The notes under the pieces are model-generated. The model was given only the letters and a program-made list of their open reading frames with translations. It did no database searches and was not told the origin of the DNA. A DNA stretch of 64,000 nt from Bdellovibrionales bacterium (GTDB lineage: Bacteria; Bdellovibrionota; UBA1018; CAIMNF01). Shown here one piece after another: positions 42,460 to 50,618 of this stretch. Every line of letters begins with the position of its first letter. Positions within the stretch are counted from its first letter, which is position 1. The stretch spans positions 62,001 through 126,000 of the forward strand of contig JAFEAO010000008.1 in assembly GCA_018266375.1 (NCBI GenBank). Direction: 5' to 3'. Both the position numbers and the translations under genes were made by a program.

Positions 42460-42879
42460 CTAGTGGCCATGCCCTTCGTCTTCGCCGTTACTTGCATCCA
42501 TCTCAGCCACTCGCAAGTAACCCGCCCCGGAAACGACGACCTCATCACCGTTGGATAAATGCTCCGCTTTGATCGTCGCCGTATCTTTACCTTTGCTCAC
42601 GACCCGCACGTCTTCGCTCTTAATCTTTCCATTTTTCTGAACGTAAACGCGCACCTCGTCGAGCGTATAAACCAAAGCGCGTTTCGAGATCGACCAAGGT
42701 CCATTGCCCGCAAGCTTTGCGGTTGCGATCTTGAATCGCGCACGGGCTTCCGCGCTCAATTCAAAGCCGTCGTGCTCGTCAAACGACACAATCCCTTTTC
42801 CAATCTTCAAAGGCGCTCCTTCGTCATGGGCGAGCGCGAGAGTCGCCATAAAGACCGCGGCTACCAAAACTGTTCTCAT
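42460..42879 (-). CDS. Miniature RND periplasmic adaptor (CzcB/CusB-like)
   Basis: 139 residues with a signal peptide (MRTVLVAAVFMATLALA). LSAEARARFKIATAKL resembles the lead-in of CzcB/CusB, and VRVYVQKNGKIKSEDVRVV followed by HLSNGDEVVVSGAGYLRVAEM is the membrane-proximal domain. The barrel-sandwich and helical hairpin of a normal 350-450-residue adaptor are missing. The ends are metal-ligand rich (HDEG at the mature start, EDEGHGH at the end). It is intact and in frame between the CzcC and CzcA genes with ATGA/1-nt junctions, so it looks like a genuine short protein. Confidence 0.8.
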   Translation of the reverse strand: MRTVLVAAVFMATLALAHDEGAPLKIGKGIVSFDEHDGFELSAEARARFKIATAKLAGNGPWSISKRALVYTLDEVRVYVQKNGKIKSEDVRVVSKGKDTATIKAEHLSNGDEVVVSGAGYLRVAEMDASNGEDEGHGH

Positions 42880-44114
42880 AGCCTAATCTCCTCGACTCGG
42901 CCTTCATTTTTGTAGATTGACCACAAGGCCTTCATGGCGTTGATCTCGGCCTCATGGCGGGTCCGCTGGAAGTCAATGAGCGATCGATGCGCTTCAATCA
43001 CAAGCGCACTGCTGACCAAACCTCTAAAAAACTGCGCTTCGACCCGGCGGTGTTTCTCATCGAGTTCTTTTTGCGCCGGGATCGCTTCAAGAGTCTTTTT
43101 GAGTTCCGAGTAAAAACGTTTCAGATTCTCGTGGTCCGCACGCACTTTGGCGAGCGAATAGGCGTGTCGCGCTTCGGCACCATTGAGCGCGGAGCTGGCG
43201 GCGGCGACACCGTATCCATTTTGGTTCCAAATCGGAAGCGGAAAATTGATCTGGAACCCGTACCAAGTGTTTTTGAAAGGGCCGTCGGCATCGAATTGCA
43301 CCATCGGTCCGATCGTGATGTCCGAGAAAATTTCTGACTTCTCACCCGCATATCTCGATTGAGCCAGCTCCAATTCACCACGCGAACGAAACACATCGGG
43401 CGAAGTTTCGATTCCGTCGTTGCCGGGCTTCAAGTCCGGAAGCTTAATTGCCGAGGGCGTTTGGATCGCTCGGATTCGATCTTCAGAAAGACCAGATTTG
43501 ATCTTTAGTTCATTAAGGAAGTTTTGTTCGTCCCGATCCAAGGCAATAAGTCTTAGCTGATAATCGCTTTTCGAGAGTTTGAACACCGAAAGCGAAACCT
43601 CTTGCTCGGGAGTCAAACGAGGCCGGGAGGCATACTGCTGAATTAACTTTCCAAAGGTTTCTACGCCCTCCTTTAAAGACTCACGTTCGTTTTTGAGTTG
43701 TGCCAACCGATACAAACCCAGGTAACCCAACTCACGGGATGATTGGAGCGCATCCAGGTAATCGGCTTCGGCGGTAGACTGGGACGCCTGCGCCCCTAAC
43801 CTGCGATACTCGCGCTTTGCACCGAATTCGATCGGCTGCAAAAGCGCAAACTGAAGCTGATAGGTTTGGTTTCCCTGATTCTTGGTGAACAACGACTGAT
43901 TATTGATCCCGGGATTGAGCCAGCGTTTGGACGCGGCGACGGCGTTTTCGGCTGATTCAAGATCTTTTCTGGCCTTCATTAAATCCGGCGACCGACTCTC
44001 AATGCATGCGGCAAAGTCAGATGCGGTTTGAACCGATCCGCAAGGCGCAACATCGTCGGCCGACGACTCACTTGAAAAGCAAAGCTGAAGGGCAATTGCA
44101 ACTACGACTAACAT
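42876..44114 (-). CDS. CzcC-like outer-membrane efflux protein
   Basis: 412 residues with a signal sequence (MLVVVAIALQLCFSSESSA). SPDLMKARKDLESAENAVAA and the repeated second half (SPDVFRSRGELELAQSRYAG) are the two OEP repeats of CzcC/CusC. AAGGAG is 7 nt before the ATG. It would dock on the CzcA-adaptor complex and carry metal out across the outer membrane. Its 3' end overlaps the adaptor gene (ATGA). Confidence 0.88.
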   Translation of the reverse strand: MLVVVAIALQLCFSSESSADDVAPCGSVQTASDFAACIESRSPDLMKARKDLESAENAVAASKRWLNPGINNQSLFTKNQGNQTYQLQFALLQPIEFGAKREYRRLGAQASQSTAEADYLDALQSSRELGYLGLYRLAQLKNERESLKEGVETFGKLIQQYASRPRLTPEQEVSLSVFKLSKSDYQLRLIALDRDEQNFLNELKIKSGLSEDRIRAIQTPSAIKLPDLKPGNDGIETSPDVFRSRGELELAQSRYAGEKSEIFSDITIGPMVQFDADGPFKNTWYGFQINFPLPIWNQNGYGVAAASSALNGAEARHAYSLAKVRADHENLKRFYSELKKTLEAIPAQKELDEKHRRVEAQFFRGLVSSALVIEAHRSLIDFQRTRHEAEINAMKALWSIYKNEGRVEEIRL

Positions 44115-44164
44115 GGGAATACTCCTTAAATTCCTAGACTATGGCAAAACCAAAGGGACGGAAT

Positions 44165-44503
44165 TTAGGCGGCAGGAGGACGAGGAATGGATTCGAGATG
44201 GACGGAAACAAGATCATGCCCAGCATTCACTTCAATAATCGCGATCGACTGAAGCGCCTCAATCGTTACTTGAGTGGACAGGGTAAAATGACAAGCTACC
44301 GGATTACAGTGAACGTGCTCCGACGGGACTGAATCCGACTTTGAGGCAGGCTGAACGTGGTCATCTTGACAATACCCGATACTCGAATGCCGGGCTGATA
44401 AATCGGATTCGGCACAATGACTGACGGTCGATCCGAACGCCGTAGGACCAGCGACGAACGCGAAGAAAGCAACAAATAGAGCAATCTTTTTAAGCGCAGT
44501 CAT
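44165..44503 (-). CDS. Cys/His-rich exported protein (putative metal binder)
   Basis: 112 residues from the ATG at 44503 (a GTG one codon earlier is possible). Signal peptide KKIALFVAFFAFVAGPTAFG. The mature domain holds HCAE, YCQDDH, EHVHCNPVACH, a compact set of Cys and His typical of periplasmic metal-binding or sensing proteins placed before czc/cnr operons. It is the first gene of the RND operon, 50 nt before czcC. No known family named. Confidence 0.65.
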   Translation of the reverse strand: MTALKKIALFVAFFAFVAGPTAFGSTVSHCAESDLSARHSSIGYCQDDHVQPASKSDSVPSEHVHCNPVACHFTLSTQVTIEALQSIAIIEVNAGHDLVSVHLESIPRPPAA

Positions 44504-44590
44504 CACTAACGCGTACCATCTAAACTTTATGCACTCAAGCGAATTCCAAATAGAACCCAGCTAAACAAGAGTAACCTCAGAGGTTTGGAC

Positions 44591-45013
44591 TTATTTACCA
44601 GAACTTCCGAAACCTTGGCCACTTCTTTCTGAAGGCGGGAGCTCTGCCGCTTGTGCAGTCTGCGGAGTCGCGACGGCTTGAATGAGAAGCTGCGCGATAC
44701 GTTCGCCCGCTTTGATCTCTTGGGGTTGATTCGAGATATTCCACAAAACTACACCGATCTCGCCGCGATATCCGCTATCGATCACGCCACCCATCGTCTT
44801 GAGCCCACGGTTACCCATGGATGACCGATCCCACACCAGGCCGACAAATCCATGCTCAATTGCAACTGCGAGGCCTGTTTTGAAGTGTTTTCCTTCGCCC
44901 GGCTTGATGATGCCATCTTCGACGGTCGTGAGATCGAGACCGGCATCACCCGAATAAGCACGGGCGGGAATCATCGCAAGCTCGTGCAATTTTTGAAACG
45001 GTACGGCTTTCAT
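44591..45013 (-). CDS. dut: dUTP diphosphatase
   Basis: 140 residues, trimeric dUTPase. All five motifs are visible: SGDAGLDLTT, DRSSMGNRG, GGVIDSGYRGEIGVVLWN, AGERIAQLLI and the C-terminal RSGQGFGSSGK P-loop-like tail. It hydrolyses dUTP to dUMP, keeping uracil out of DNA. The ATG overlaps as ATGA the stop of an upstream open frame that has no start. Confidence 0.97.
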   Translation of the reverse strand: MKAVPFQKLHELAMIPARAYSGDAGLDLTTVEDGIIKPGEGKHFKTGLAVAIEHGFVGLVWDRSSMGNRGLKTMGGVIDSGYRGEIGVVLWNISNQPQEIKAGERIAQLLIQAVATPQTAQAAELPPSERSGQGFGSSGK

Positions 45014-45144
45014 GTTTTCAATTCATACACCGGAATCTCGTTCCCCGTCCACGAGAGATCGTGTTCAGATCCGCAAAGCCGCGCCGGAAAAATCGTCGGG
45101 ATGACCCAATGGGCGCGCGATCCACCCCCATAAAACGCTTGGCT
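45010..45144 (-). pseudogene. Start-less open frame coupled to dut
   Basis: From 45144 down to a TGA at 45010 the frame reads SQAFYGGGSRAHWVIPTIFP, then RLCGSEHDLSWTGNEIPVYE and LKT. Codon choice (TCG, CGC, GTC, CCG, GCG, AAC, GTG) is that of genuine genes here and the stop overlaps the dut ATG, yet there is no ATG, GTG or TTG before the first 40 codons and an in-frame TAA lies just upstream. Likely the 3' end of a gene broken by deletion or a frameshift near 45145. Family unknown. Confidence 0.4.
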
Positions 45145-45196
45145 TTATCCAAGAAATATATCCGACAAAAAATCTAAAGTATTGCCCAAATCAATA

Positions 45197-45235
45197 TGTG
45201 GATTTCCTCATCCACACTCTGTGGGTCTGATTTTT
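45197..45235 (+). promoter_or_regulatory. Mutually exclusive hairpins (attenuator-like)
   Basis: TGTGGAT (45197-45203), ATCCACA (45210-45216) and TGTGGGT (45220-45226) can pair first-second or second-third; the latter is followed by TTTTT at 45231-45235. The three could also be half-sites for a regulator. It lies in the dut / 45273 divergent gap. Confidence 0.4.
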
Positions 45236-45256
45236 ATGTAAATTTAGTTTAATTTA

Positions 45257-45265
45257 TGCTAGACT
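45257..45265 (+). promoter_or_regulatory. Extended -10 (TGc-TAGACT), 7 nt before ATG
   Basis: TG at 45257-45258, TAGACT at 45260-45265, then 7 nt to the ATG at 45273. AT-rich upstream sequence could act as an UP element. Confidence 0.5.
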
Positions 45266-45272
45266 CCAACGT

Positions 45273-45992
45273 ATGAACGCGCTCCGGACTGTGATCATCC
45301 TCCTGTCCGTTTTTTGGGGCCAGGCCCACGCCTTGCCAGTCGCCAAAAACGAGCGCGCTTTGATCGCCGTGATCAACGTCAACACCAAGGACAAAGGCTT
45401 TAAGCTCAACGCCTGGTACGCGCTTGAAGATATCGGTGCTCGTGCGTGTATTAAAACCAATGCCGGCAGCTCGTATGGTTATGTTCGATACCTCGTTGGG
45501 AGAAACGCATCCCTCACCAACCTCGCTCGATTGATTCGCTCGCTCGATTCCAATCCGTCGATCAAAGCGATCGACCTCATCGTTTATATACACGGCATGC
45601 CGGGCCAGCTCAAGTTTATCAACGAGACCAAAGGCAAGGGCGAGCCTTACGCAAAATTTTTGAACATGTCGGAAATCACCGAGCGCGTAAAAGCGACCGG
45701 CTCGCAGAAGCTGCGGGCTGTGTACTCGGATGCTTGCTACAGCGCTTCGCACGTTGAAGGCTGGCTTGACGCCGGATTCAAAATCGCGTCCGGAAACGTC
45801 GCGGTGGACTCGAATCAAAGCCGCGATCTCGGAAAATTCCTCCGTAACTGGACCGACAACGAAACCTTTGAGTATTCGATCCAACGCGCGAATACGGAAG
45901 GCACTTACCACACCACCGACAAATGGGTCAAAAACGGCAACAGCTTCAAACAATGGAGCGGCCACGGCGCCGTGACGATCGACCAGTTCTAA
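45273..45992 (+). CDS. Exported protein with clan CD peptidase-like motifs
   Basis: 239 residues with a signal peptide (MNALRTVIILLSVFWGQAHA). A hydrophobic strand ending in His-Gly (IDLIVYIHGMPG, His107) and a later strand ending in Asp-Ala-Cys (LRAVYSDACYSASH, Cys155) are the two catalytic blocks of clan CD cysteine peptidases (caspase, gingipain, clostripain). The rest is unfamiliar. If active it would be periplasmic or secreted. Confidence in the fold is moderate, in the activity low. It is a single-gene unit with no Shine-Dalgarno. Confidence 0.5.
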   Translation: MNALRTVIILLSVFWGQAHALPVAKNERALIAVINVNTKDKGFKLNAWYALEDIGARACIKTNAGSSYGYVRYLVGRNASLTNLARLIRSLDSNPSIKAIDLIVYIHGMPGQLKFINETKGKGEPYAKFLNMSEITERVKATGSQKLRAVYSDACYSASHVEGWLDAGFKIASGNVAVDSNQSRDLGKFLRNWTDNETFEYSIQRANTEGTYHTTDKWVKNGNSFKQWSGHGAVTIDQF

Positions 45993-46076
45993 GTGTGGCC
46001 TCCACCTTTTGATTTAGGCGCACGTGATAGTGTCATCTTCATGACTGTTGAATGTTCACGGAGGTAAACCGACAAT

Positions 46077-46988
46077 ATGGAAATGAAGACTTCAGTCCCT
46101 CTCATTTTCGGGCTCTTAGCCCTACTCAACCTCACCGCCTGCAATAAAAAAAACTCGAGTGGTTATGACGCATTCAGGGAAAGCGCTCAGCAGATCGGCG
46201 ATGTGGCCGCAGCGATCGACGAATCCGGCGGAGCATCCGGCTCGCTCACATTGCTCGATGAAGACAAACTTCTACGCCAATCCAAACCGCTTTTTGCACG
46301 TTACGGCGTGAGCGCAGGCGACTTTAGTTTGATTCCAAATGCATACGCCTCAAACTGCGTTTTTGATCCGGGCTTTGGTGCATGCGACACAGGCGCCAAC
46401 ACTCTCACCCGCGACTTCAAAGGATGCTTTTTAGGCGCTCTAACCTTTAGCGGCACCGTCGTGTTTACCTGGAGCGGAGGAGCGATCAACTGCCACATGA
46501 CCGGAGCCGGTCATCAAGTCGCGCGGAATCCGAATTTTTCGATCACTTATGGAAATCTCGTCTATTCGGTTTCAAAAACCAACTCTTTCGGACAACGCAT
46601 TCTTTGGAATAGCGGCTCAGTGCCAAACGTAAATTTTTCGTTCGCGAACGACGGAATCCGGCGGACTCTAAGCTTAAACGGCAGCACTGTTCTCGATTAC
46701 ACGACGATCACCACGAGTTCGATCGGCATCACCGGGACCAATCGACTCGGCCGCGTCGTCAACGGCGGAACTTTGCGAGTGACGAACAATATATCCGGAG
46801 TGACCTGTGACTACTCCCCAACCGCGGTGACTTGGACGTCGGCCAATTGCGTATGCCCGACCTCGGGAAGTTGGAGCGGTACTTGTTCTGACGGGAAAGT
46901 CAGCTCTCTCGTTCATACCGGTTGCGGTAGCGCGACGTACACGCTTGGTTCGGATTCGAGCAACATCAACTTTGACCGCTGCTTCTGA
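46077..46988 (+). CDS. Ser/Thr-rich lipoprotein
   Basis: 303 residues with lipobox LTAC (Cys22). GGAGG lies 12 nt before the ATG. After a short helical stretch the mature protein is rich in Ser, Thr, Asn and Gly with many predicted strands (LVYSVSKTNSFGQRILWNSG, LNGSTVLDYTTITTSSIGIT), ending in a Cys-rich segment (NCVCPTSGSWSGTCSDG, GCGS, DRCF). It looks like a surface-exposed beta protein with disulfides. Family unknown. It converges with hisS. Confidence 0.75.
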   Translation: MEMKTSVPLIFGLLALLNLTACNKKNSSGYDAFRESAQQIGDVAAAIDESGGASGSLTLLDEDKLLRQSKPLFARYGVSAGDFSLIPNAYASNCVFDPGFGACDTGANTLTRDFKGCFLGALTFSGTVVFTWSGGAINCHMTGAGHQVARNPNFSITYGNLVYSVSKTNSFGQRILWNSGSVPNVNFSFANDGIRRTLSLNGSTVLDYTTITTSSIGITGTNRLGRVVNGGTLRVTNNISGVTCDYSPTAVTWTSANCVCPTSGSWSGTCSDGKVSSLVHTGCGSATYTLGSDSSNINFDRCF

Positions 46989-46997
46989 GGTGTTGCG

Positions 46998-48308
46998 TTA
47001 TTTCCGAAGTAATTTAGCGATCGCATTTGCAACCTCGTCATCAGCATAGACGGATTGAGTGCCAGTTCTTAAATCCTTCGTAATGACTGACTTGTGCTTC
47101 CACTCCTCATCGCCAAAAAGAACGGCAAACTTGGCTTCATGCTTATTGGCAAGCTTGAGTTGCTTTCCGAAGTCAGCGATTCCGAGCGGAGTGATCACTG
47201 TCAACCCCCGCTCACGCAATTGAGACGCAATCTTCTCGGCTTCGAGGCGGTACTCTTCTTTCGGGAGCGTCACCATGACGTCGACTTCAGATTCGAACTT
47301 TGGAATGAGGCCGTGAGTTTCCAAGAAATGCTGAAGCGAAACGTCGCCCATCCCCAAGCCCACTCCGGAAAGCGCCTCTTTACCGAAGATACCCATCAAA
47401 TTGTCGTAACGGCCACCGCCGAACATCGCGCGGCGGTTTTCAGGACTCGTGTCGTACATCTCAAAGACAGTACCGGTGTAATAATCGAGGCCTCGCATGA
47501 TCGATGGATCGAAAACGACGACACCCTCTTTAACGCCGGATTGTTTTAGGAACTCGAACAACTTAGTAAGATGCTCGGCACCTTCGCCGGGAGCGAGCCT
47601 CGCAGCCGACTCCAGATCGGCTCTAAAAAAGTTTTCAAGCGTCGACATCTGATCCGCATTCACACCGGCTTCAGTCAGCCAGGCTTGAAATTTTGCGGCG
47701 TCGACTTTGTCTTTGTTGTCGACCGCGCGGACCACTTTTTGAGTTTGCTCAGGATTGAGGCCCATCTTCTCGCGAAAAAAAGCGTCCATCAGCTTGCGAT
47801 GATTGATGCGGACCTGGGTTTTACCCTCACCACCAAACGCGCGCAGAATCTCGACCGCGACTTGCAAAATCTCAGCGTCGGCGTAGAGCGGATCGCCACC
47901 CAGGACGTCAACGTTCAGTTGCCAGTGCTCGCGCAAACGGCCGCGCTGAGGACGTTCGTAACGCCACAAATTTGGAATCGAGTACAAGCGCACGGGCCGT
48001 GCGAGCTCGTTGATTTTGTTTGCGACCATGCGAGCGAGCGTCGGCGTCATTTCTGGGCGCACCGCGATCTTGCGCTCACCGCGATCCATCATCCAGTAAA
48101 GTTGCTGATTGACGATCTCTTCGCCCGTCTTTGCCGCATAGAGTTCAAAACTCTCGAGCATCGGCCCGCTGTATTCCAAATACCCGAAAGAACGTACGGT
48201 TCTCTGCAATTTTCCGAACATCCAGTTTCGAAATTGCATATCTTTTGGATAAAAATCGCGCGTGCCTTTGTAACCCTCCGTAGATAGCCGGACCGACAAT
48301 TTGCTCAT
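46998..48308 (-). CDS. hisS: Histidyl-tRNA synthetase
   Basis: 436 residues from the ATG at 48308, chosen over 48350 since the N-terminus SVRLSTEGYKGTRDFYP matches HisRS and the extra residues do not. Class II motif 2 (NLWRYERPQRGRLREHWQLN), HisA (GLDYYTGTVFEMYD) and GGGRYDNLMG are clear. It charges tRNA-His. A TATCAA hexamer precedes the ATG. Only 35 nt separate it from the divergent gene at 48344. Confidence 0.97.
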   Translation of the reverse strand: MSKLSVRLSTEGYKGTRDFYPKDMQFRNWMFGKLQRTVRSFGYLEYSGPMLESFELYAAKTGEEIVNQQLYWMMDRGERKIAVRPEMTPTLARMVANKINELARPVRLYSIPNLWRYERPQRGRLREHWQLNVDVLGGDPLYADAEILQVAVEILRAFGGEGKTQVRINHRKLMDAFFREKMGLNPEQTQKVVRAVDNKDKVDAAKFQAWLTEAGVNADQMSTLENFFRADLESAARLAPGEGAEHLTKLFEFLKQSGVKEGVVVFDPSIMRGLDYYTGTVFEMYDTSPENRRAMFGGGRYDNLMGIFGKEALSGVGLGMGDVSLQHFLETHGLIPKFESEVDVMVTLPKEEYRLEAEKIASQLRERGLTVITPLGIADFGKQLKLANKHEAKFAVLFGDEEWKHKSVITKDLRTGTQSVYADDEVANAIAKLLRK

Positions 48309-48343
48309 ACCTTTTGATAGCATTTTGTAGTACAAAGAACAAC

Positions 48344-49267
48344 ATGACACATACCAACATTGGCTTTAATGAAGAGTTATTCGTCCTTCCATTCGACCAT
48401 CGCGGCTCGTTCGCTGAGAAGCTGTTTGGCATCAAAGGCCGCCAGCCGACTCCTGAAGAAACCGCTGAAATCGCAAGCTACAAAGACATCATTTATCAAG
48501 GTTACAAAAAAGCTCTCAAAATGGGCGTCGATCAAAAGAAATCCGGCATTCTCGTTGACGAGCAATTCGGCAACAAGATCCTCCTCGATGCCCACGCCGC
48601 CGGTTACAACACCGCTTGCCCGGCTGAGAAATCCGGGCAGGACGAGTTTGACTTCGAATACGGCAAAGAGTTCGGCGCGCACATCGCAAAATACAAGCCT
48701 TCGTTCGTAAAAGTTCTCGTCCGTCAAAACCCGGAAGGCGACGTGGAAGCGAACAAACGCCAGATGGCCCGCCTGAAAGAACTTTCAGACTACTGCCACC
48801 AACACGGCAACAAGTTTATGTTCGAATTGCTCGTACCGGCGACAAAAGCCCAGCTCGAAAAATTCAGCGGCGACACTTCAAAGTACGACAAAGAAATGCG
48901 CCCAAGCCTCATGGTCAAGGCCATGAAAGACATTCAAGACTTCGGCATCGAAGCCGACGTGTGGAAACTTGAAGGCGTCGAGACCAAAGAAGACTGCGCG
49001 AAAGTCGCAAATCAGGCTCGCGTCGGCACTCACCGCCAAAACGTAGGCGTGATCCTTCTCGGCCGCGGCGAGAACGCTGAGAAAGTAAAACACTGGCTCA
49101 AGACCGCCGCGTCGGTTCCGGGTTTGATCGGCTTCGCAGTCGGCCGTACCGTGTTCTGGGAACCACTCAAAGCGGTGAAAGAAGGCAAGATGGACCGCGA
49201 AATGGCGTCTACCACGATTGCAAACACTTTCAAGGGCTTCTGTGACCTGTGGGTCAGCTCGAAATAA
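48344..49267 (+). CDS. DUF2090 aldolase-like protein (IolC C-terminal-like)
   Basis: 307 residues from the ATG at 48344 (48314 rejected as it lies inside the divergent hisS start region). LFVLPFDHRGSFAEKLFGI, GILVDEQFG, FVKVLVRQNPEGD and GFAVGRTVFWEPL fit the DUF2090 family, fused to the kinase in some IolC proteins, and resembling class I aldolases such as 5-keto-2-deoxygluconate-6-phosphate or tagatose-bisphosphate aldolase. No other inositol genes are here, so the substrate may differ. Its TAA overlaps the serB ATG (TAATG). Confidence 0.8.
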   Translation: MTHTNIGFNEELFVLPFDHRGSFAEKLFGIKGRQPTPEETAEIASYKDIIYQGYKKALKMGVDQKKSGILVDEQFGNKILLDAHAAGYNTACPAEKSGQDEFDFEYGKEFGAHIAKYKPSFVKVLVRQNPEGDVEANKRQMARLKELSDYCHQHGNKFMFELLVPATKAQLEKFSGDTSKYDKEMRPSLMVKAMKDIQDFGIEADVWKLEGVETKEDCAKVANQARVGTHRQNVGVILLGRGENAEKVKHWLKTAASVPGLIGFAVGRTVFWEPLKAVKEGKMDREMASTTIANTFKGFCDLWVSSK

Positions 49268-50142
49268 TGTCCGACCGGATCTTAACTTTGATTAGCCCTT
49301 CCCTTTCTCACAAAGAACTGGAGGGGCTTTTTCATTGGACGGGATCGACGGGCCTCCGACACGTTTTGTCGGAACCAAGCGCCGGCAAAGAAGCGATGCG
49401 GACGACTTTCTCGACCGCGCTTGATGCCCGACAGTTTTATTCCAAGCTAAAGTTGGATCCGCCTGGGGTGGCGATCCACGCGGCATCGATCGTGTCGTCG
49501 CAGGCCAAGAAGACACCAAAAAAACTTTTTGTCTTCGATATGGATAGCACTTTCATCAATCAAGAGGTGATCGACGAGATCGGCCGCGAGATCGGCGTCT
49601 ACGATCGTTTCGCGGAGATCACCGAGGAAGCGATGAAGGGTCAGATCGACTTCGTGCAGGCCTTCTATGATCGGATCGCGATGCTCAAAGGCGTCCCGGT
49701 GGAGAGTGCGTACAATATTCTTCCTCGGATCACCTTGAGTCCGGGCATCGAAACGTTCTTGGAATGGATTCGCTCAACCGGCGCTCAAACCATGATCGTC
49801 AGCGGCGGATTTCAGTTCGTGCTCGAGCATCTCCAAAAATCGACCGGCGTGGACTGTATCCACGGTCACACGCTTGAAACCGATTCTTCGGGCGTCTTCA
49901 CGGGTAAACTTGCCGGTTCGATCATCGACGGCGAACGCAAGCGAAAACTCGTTCAAGAAAAAATACGCGAACTAGGAGTGACCGCGGATGAAGTCGTGAT
50001 TGTCGGCGACGGCGCAAACGATATCAAAATGATGGCCGAAGCATCGACCCGCGTCGCCTTTCAAGGTAAAGAAAAGCTCAACCTCGAAACCAACACCTGG
50101 ATTCTCGACCGGCACTATCGCTGGCTCAAAGCCCTGTTGTAG
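49267..50142 (+). CDS. serB: Phosphoserine phosphatase
   Basis: 291 residues. HAD motif I FVFDMDSTFINQEVIDEIG with Asp91 nucleophile and Asp93 acid, motif II TMIVSGGFQFV, and motif III/IV VIVGDGANDIKMM. It makes serine from phosphoserine. The ATG overlaps the previous stop, so translation is coupled to the aldolase-like gene. The N-terminal 80 residues could be a degenerate ACT-like region. Confidence 0.93.
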   Translation: MSDRILTLISPSLSHKELEGLFHWTGSTGLRHVLSEPSAGKEAMRTTFSTALDARQFYSKLKLDPPGVAIHAASIVSSQAKKTPKKLFVFDMDSTFINQEVIDEIGREIGVYDRFAEITEEAMKGQIDFVQAFYDRIAMLKGVPVESAYNILPRITLSPGIETFLEWIRSTGAQTMIVSGGFQFVLEHLQKSTGVDCIHGHTLETDSSGVFTGKLAGSIIDGERKRKLVQEKIRELGVTADEVVIVGDGANDIKMMAEASTRVAFQGKEKLNLETNTWILDRHYRWLKALL

Positions 50143-50156
50143 GCCTGACCACCCTC

Positions 50157-50165
50157 TGCTAGGCT
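50157..50165 (+). promoter_or_regulatory. Extended -10 (TGc-TAGGCT), 6 nt before ATG
   Basis: TG at 50157-50158 and TAGGCT at 50160-50165 with 6 nt to the ATG at 50172, in the 29-nt gap after serB. Confidence 0.4.
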
Positions 50166-50171
50166 ACCTCT

Positions 50172-50594
50172 ATGGACGAAACCCCGAAGGACTCAACCCC
50201 GAATTTCACACCAGGCACTGAAGCTCCGGCCAAGCCGAGCGAAATGAAATACGATTATCGTCGTAACGTCACACTTGACCTGATCCTGACGGTGGCGCTC
50301 TGCTTGATGTGGAACTTGGTCGTTCAGTACCACCAGTGCGAAACGTTTAACGCCTTATTGAAACGCGAAAAGTACAGCTTTTGGCGGTTCTGGGCGTTCT
50401 CGCTCCTGACCTGCGGCGCTTACCTCGTCTATCACGAGTATCAAAAATCAAAAGACTGGCAGGAGATCTCCGGTAAAGCGGATGACTCGGATCAAATCTT
50501 GGCCGTCGTGCTCGGAATTTTCGGTTTAAACTTTATCTACGATGCGATCTTGCAAACCAAGATCAATGAGTATCTCGATCGCTTCCCCGCTTAA
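50172..50594 (+). CDS. DUF4234-like membrane protein
   Basis: 140 residues. After a polar Pro-rich N-terminus come three hydrophobic segments (LILTVALCLMWNLVVQY, FWAFSLLTCGAYLVYHE, AVVLGIFGLNFIYDAIL). The W-x-x-x-x-L(T)CGxYxxYxxY pattern resembles DUF4234/DUF805-like small membrane proteins. Function unknown. It converges on the FHA protein gene. Confidence 0.6.
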   Translation: MDETPKDSTPNFTPGTEAPAKPSEMKYDYRRNVTLDLILTVALCLMWNLVVQYHQCETFNALLKREKYSFWRFWAFSLLTCGAYLVYHEYQKSKDWQEISGKADDSDQILAVVLGIFGLNFIYDAILQTKINEYLDRFPA

Positions 50595-50601
50595 GGGCAA
50601 T

Positions 50602-50617
50602 GGGCTGCAAGGAGCCC
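50602..50617. terminator. Small hairpin between convergent genes
   Basis: GGGCT-GCAAGG-AGCCC, extendable by TAAGGG/CCCTTA flanks with a bulge. It lacks a clear T run on either strand, so its terminator role is doubtful. Confidence 0.3.
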
Positions 50618-50618
50618 C

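Noticed and set aside
45249-45965. Long minus-strand open frame opposite the clan CD-like gene
   Set aside because: It mirrors the plus-strand gene, has no signal or motif, and the plus-strand protein has a signal peptide and promoter.
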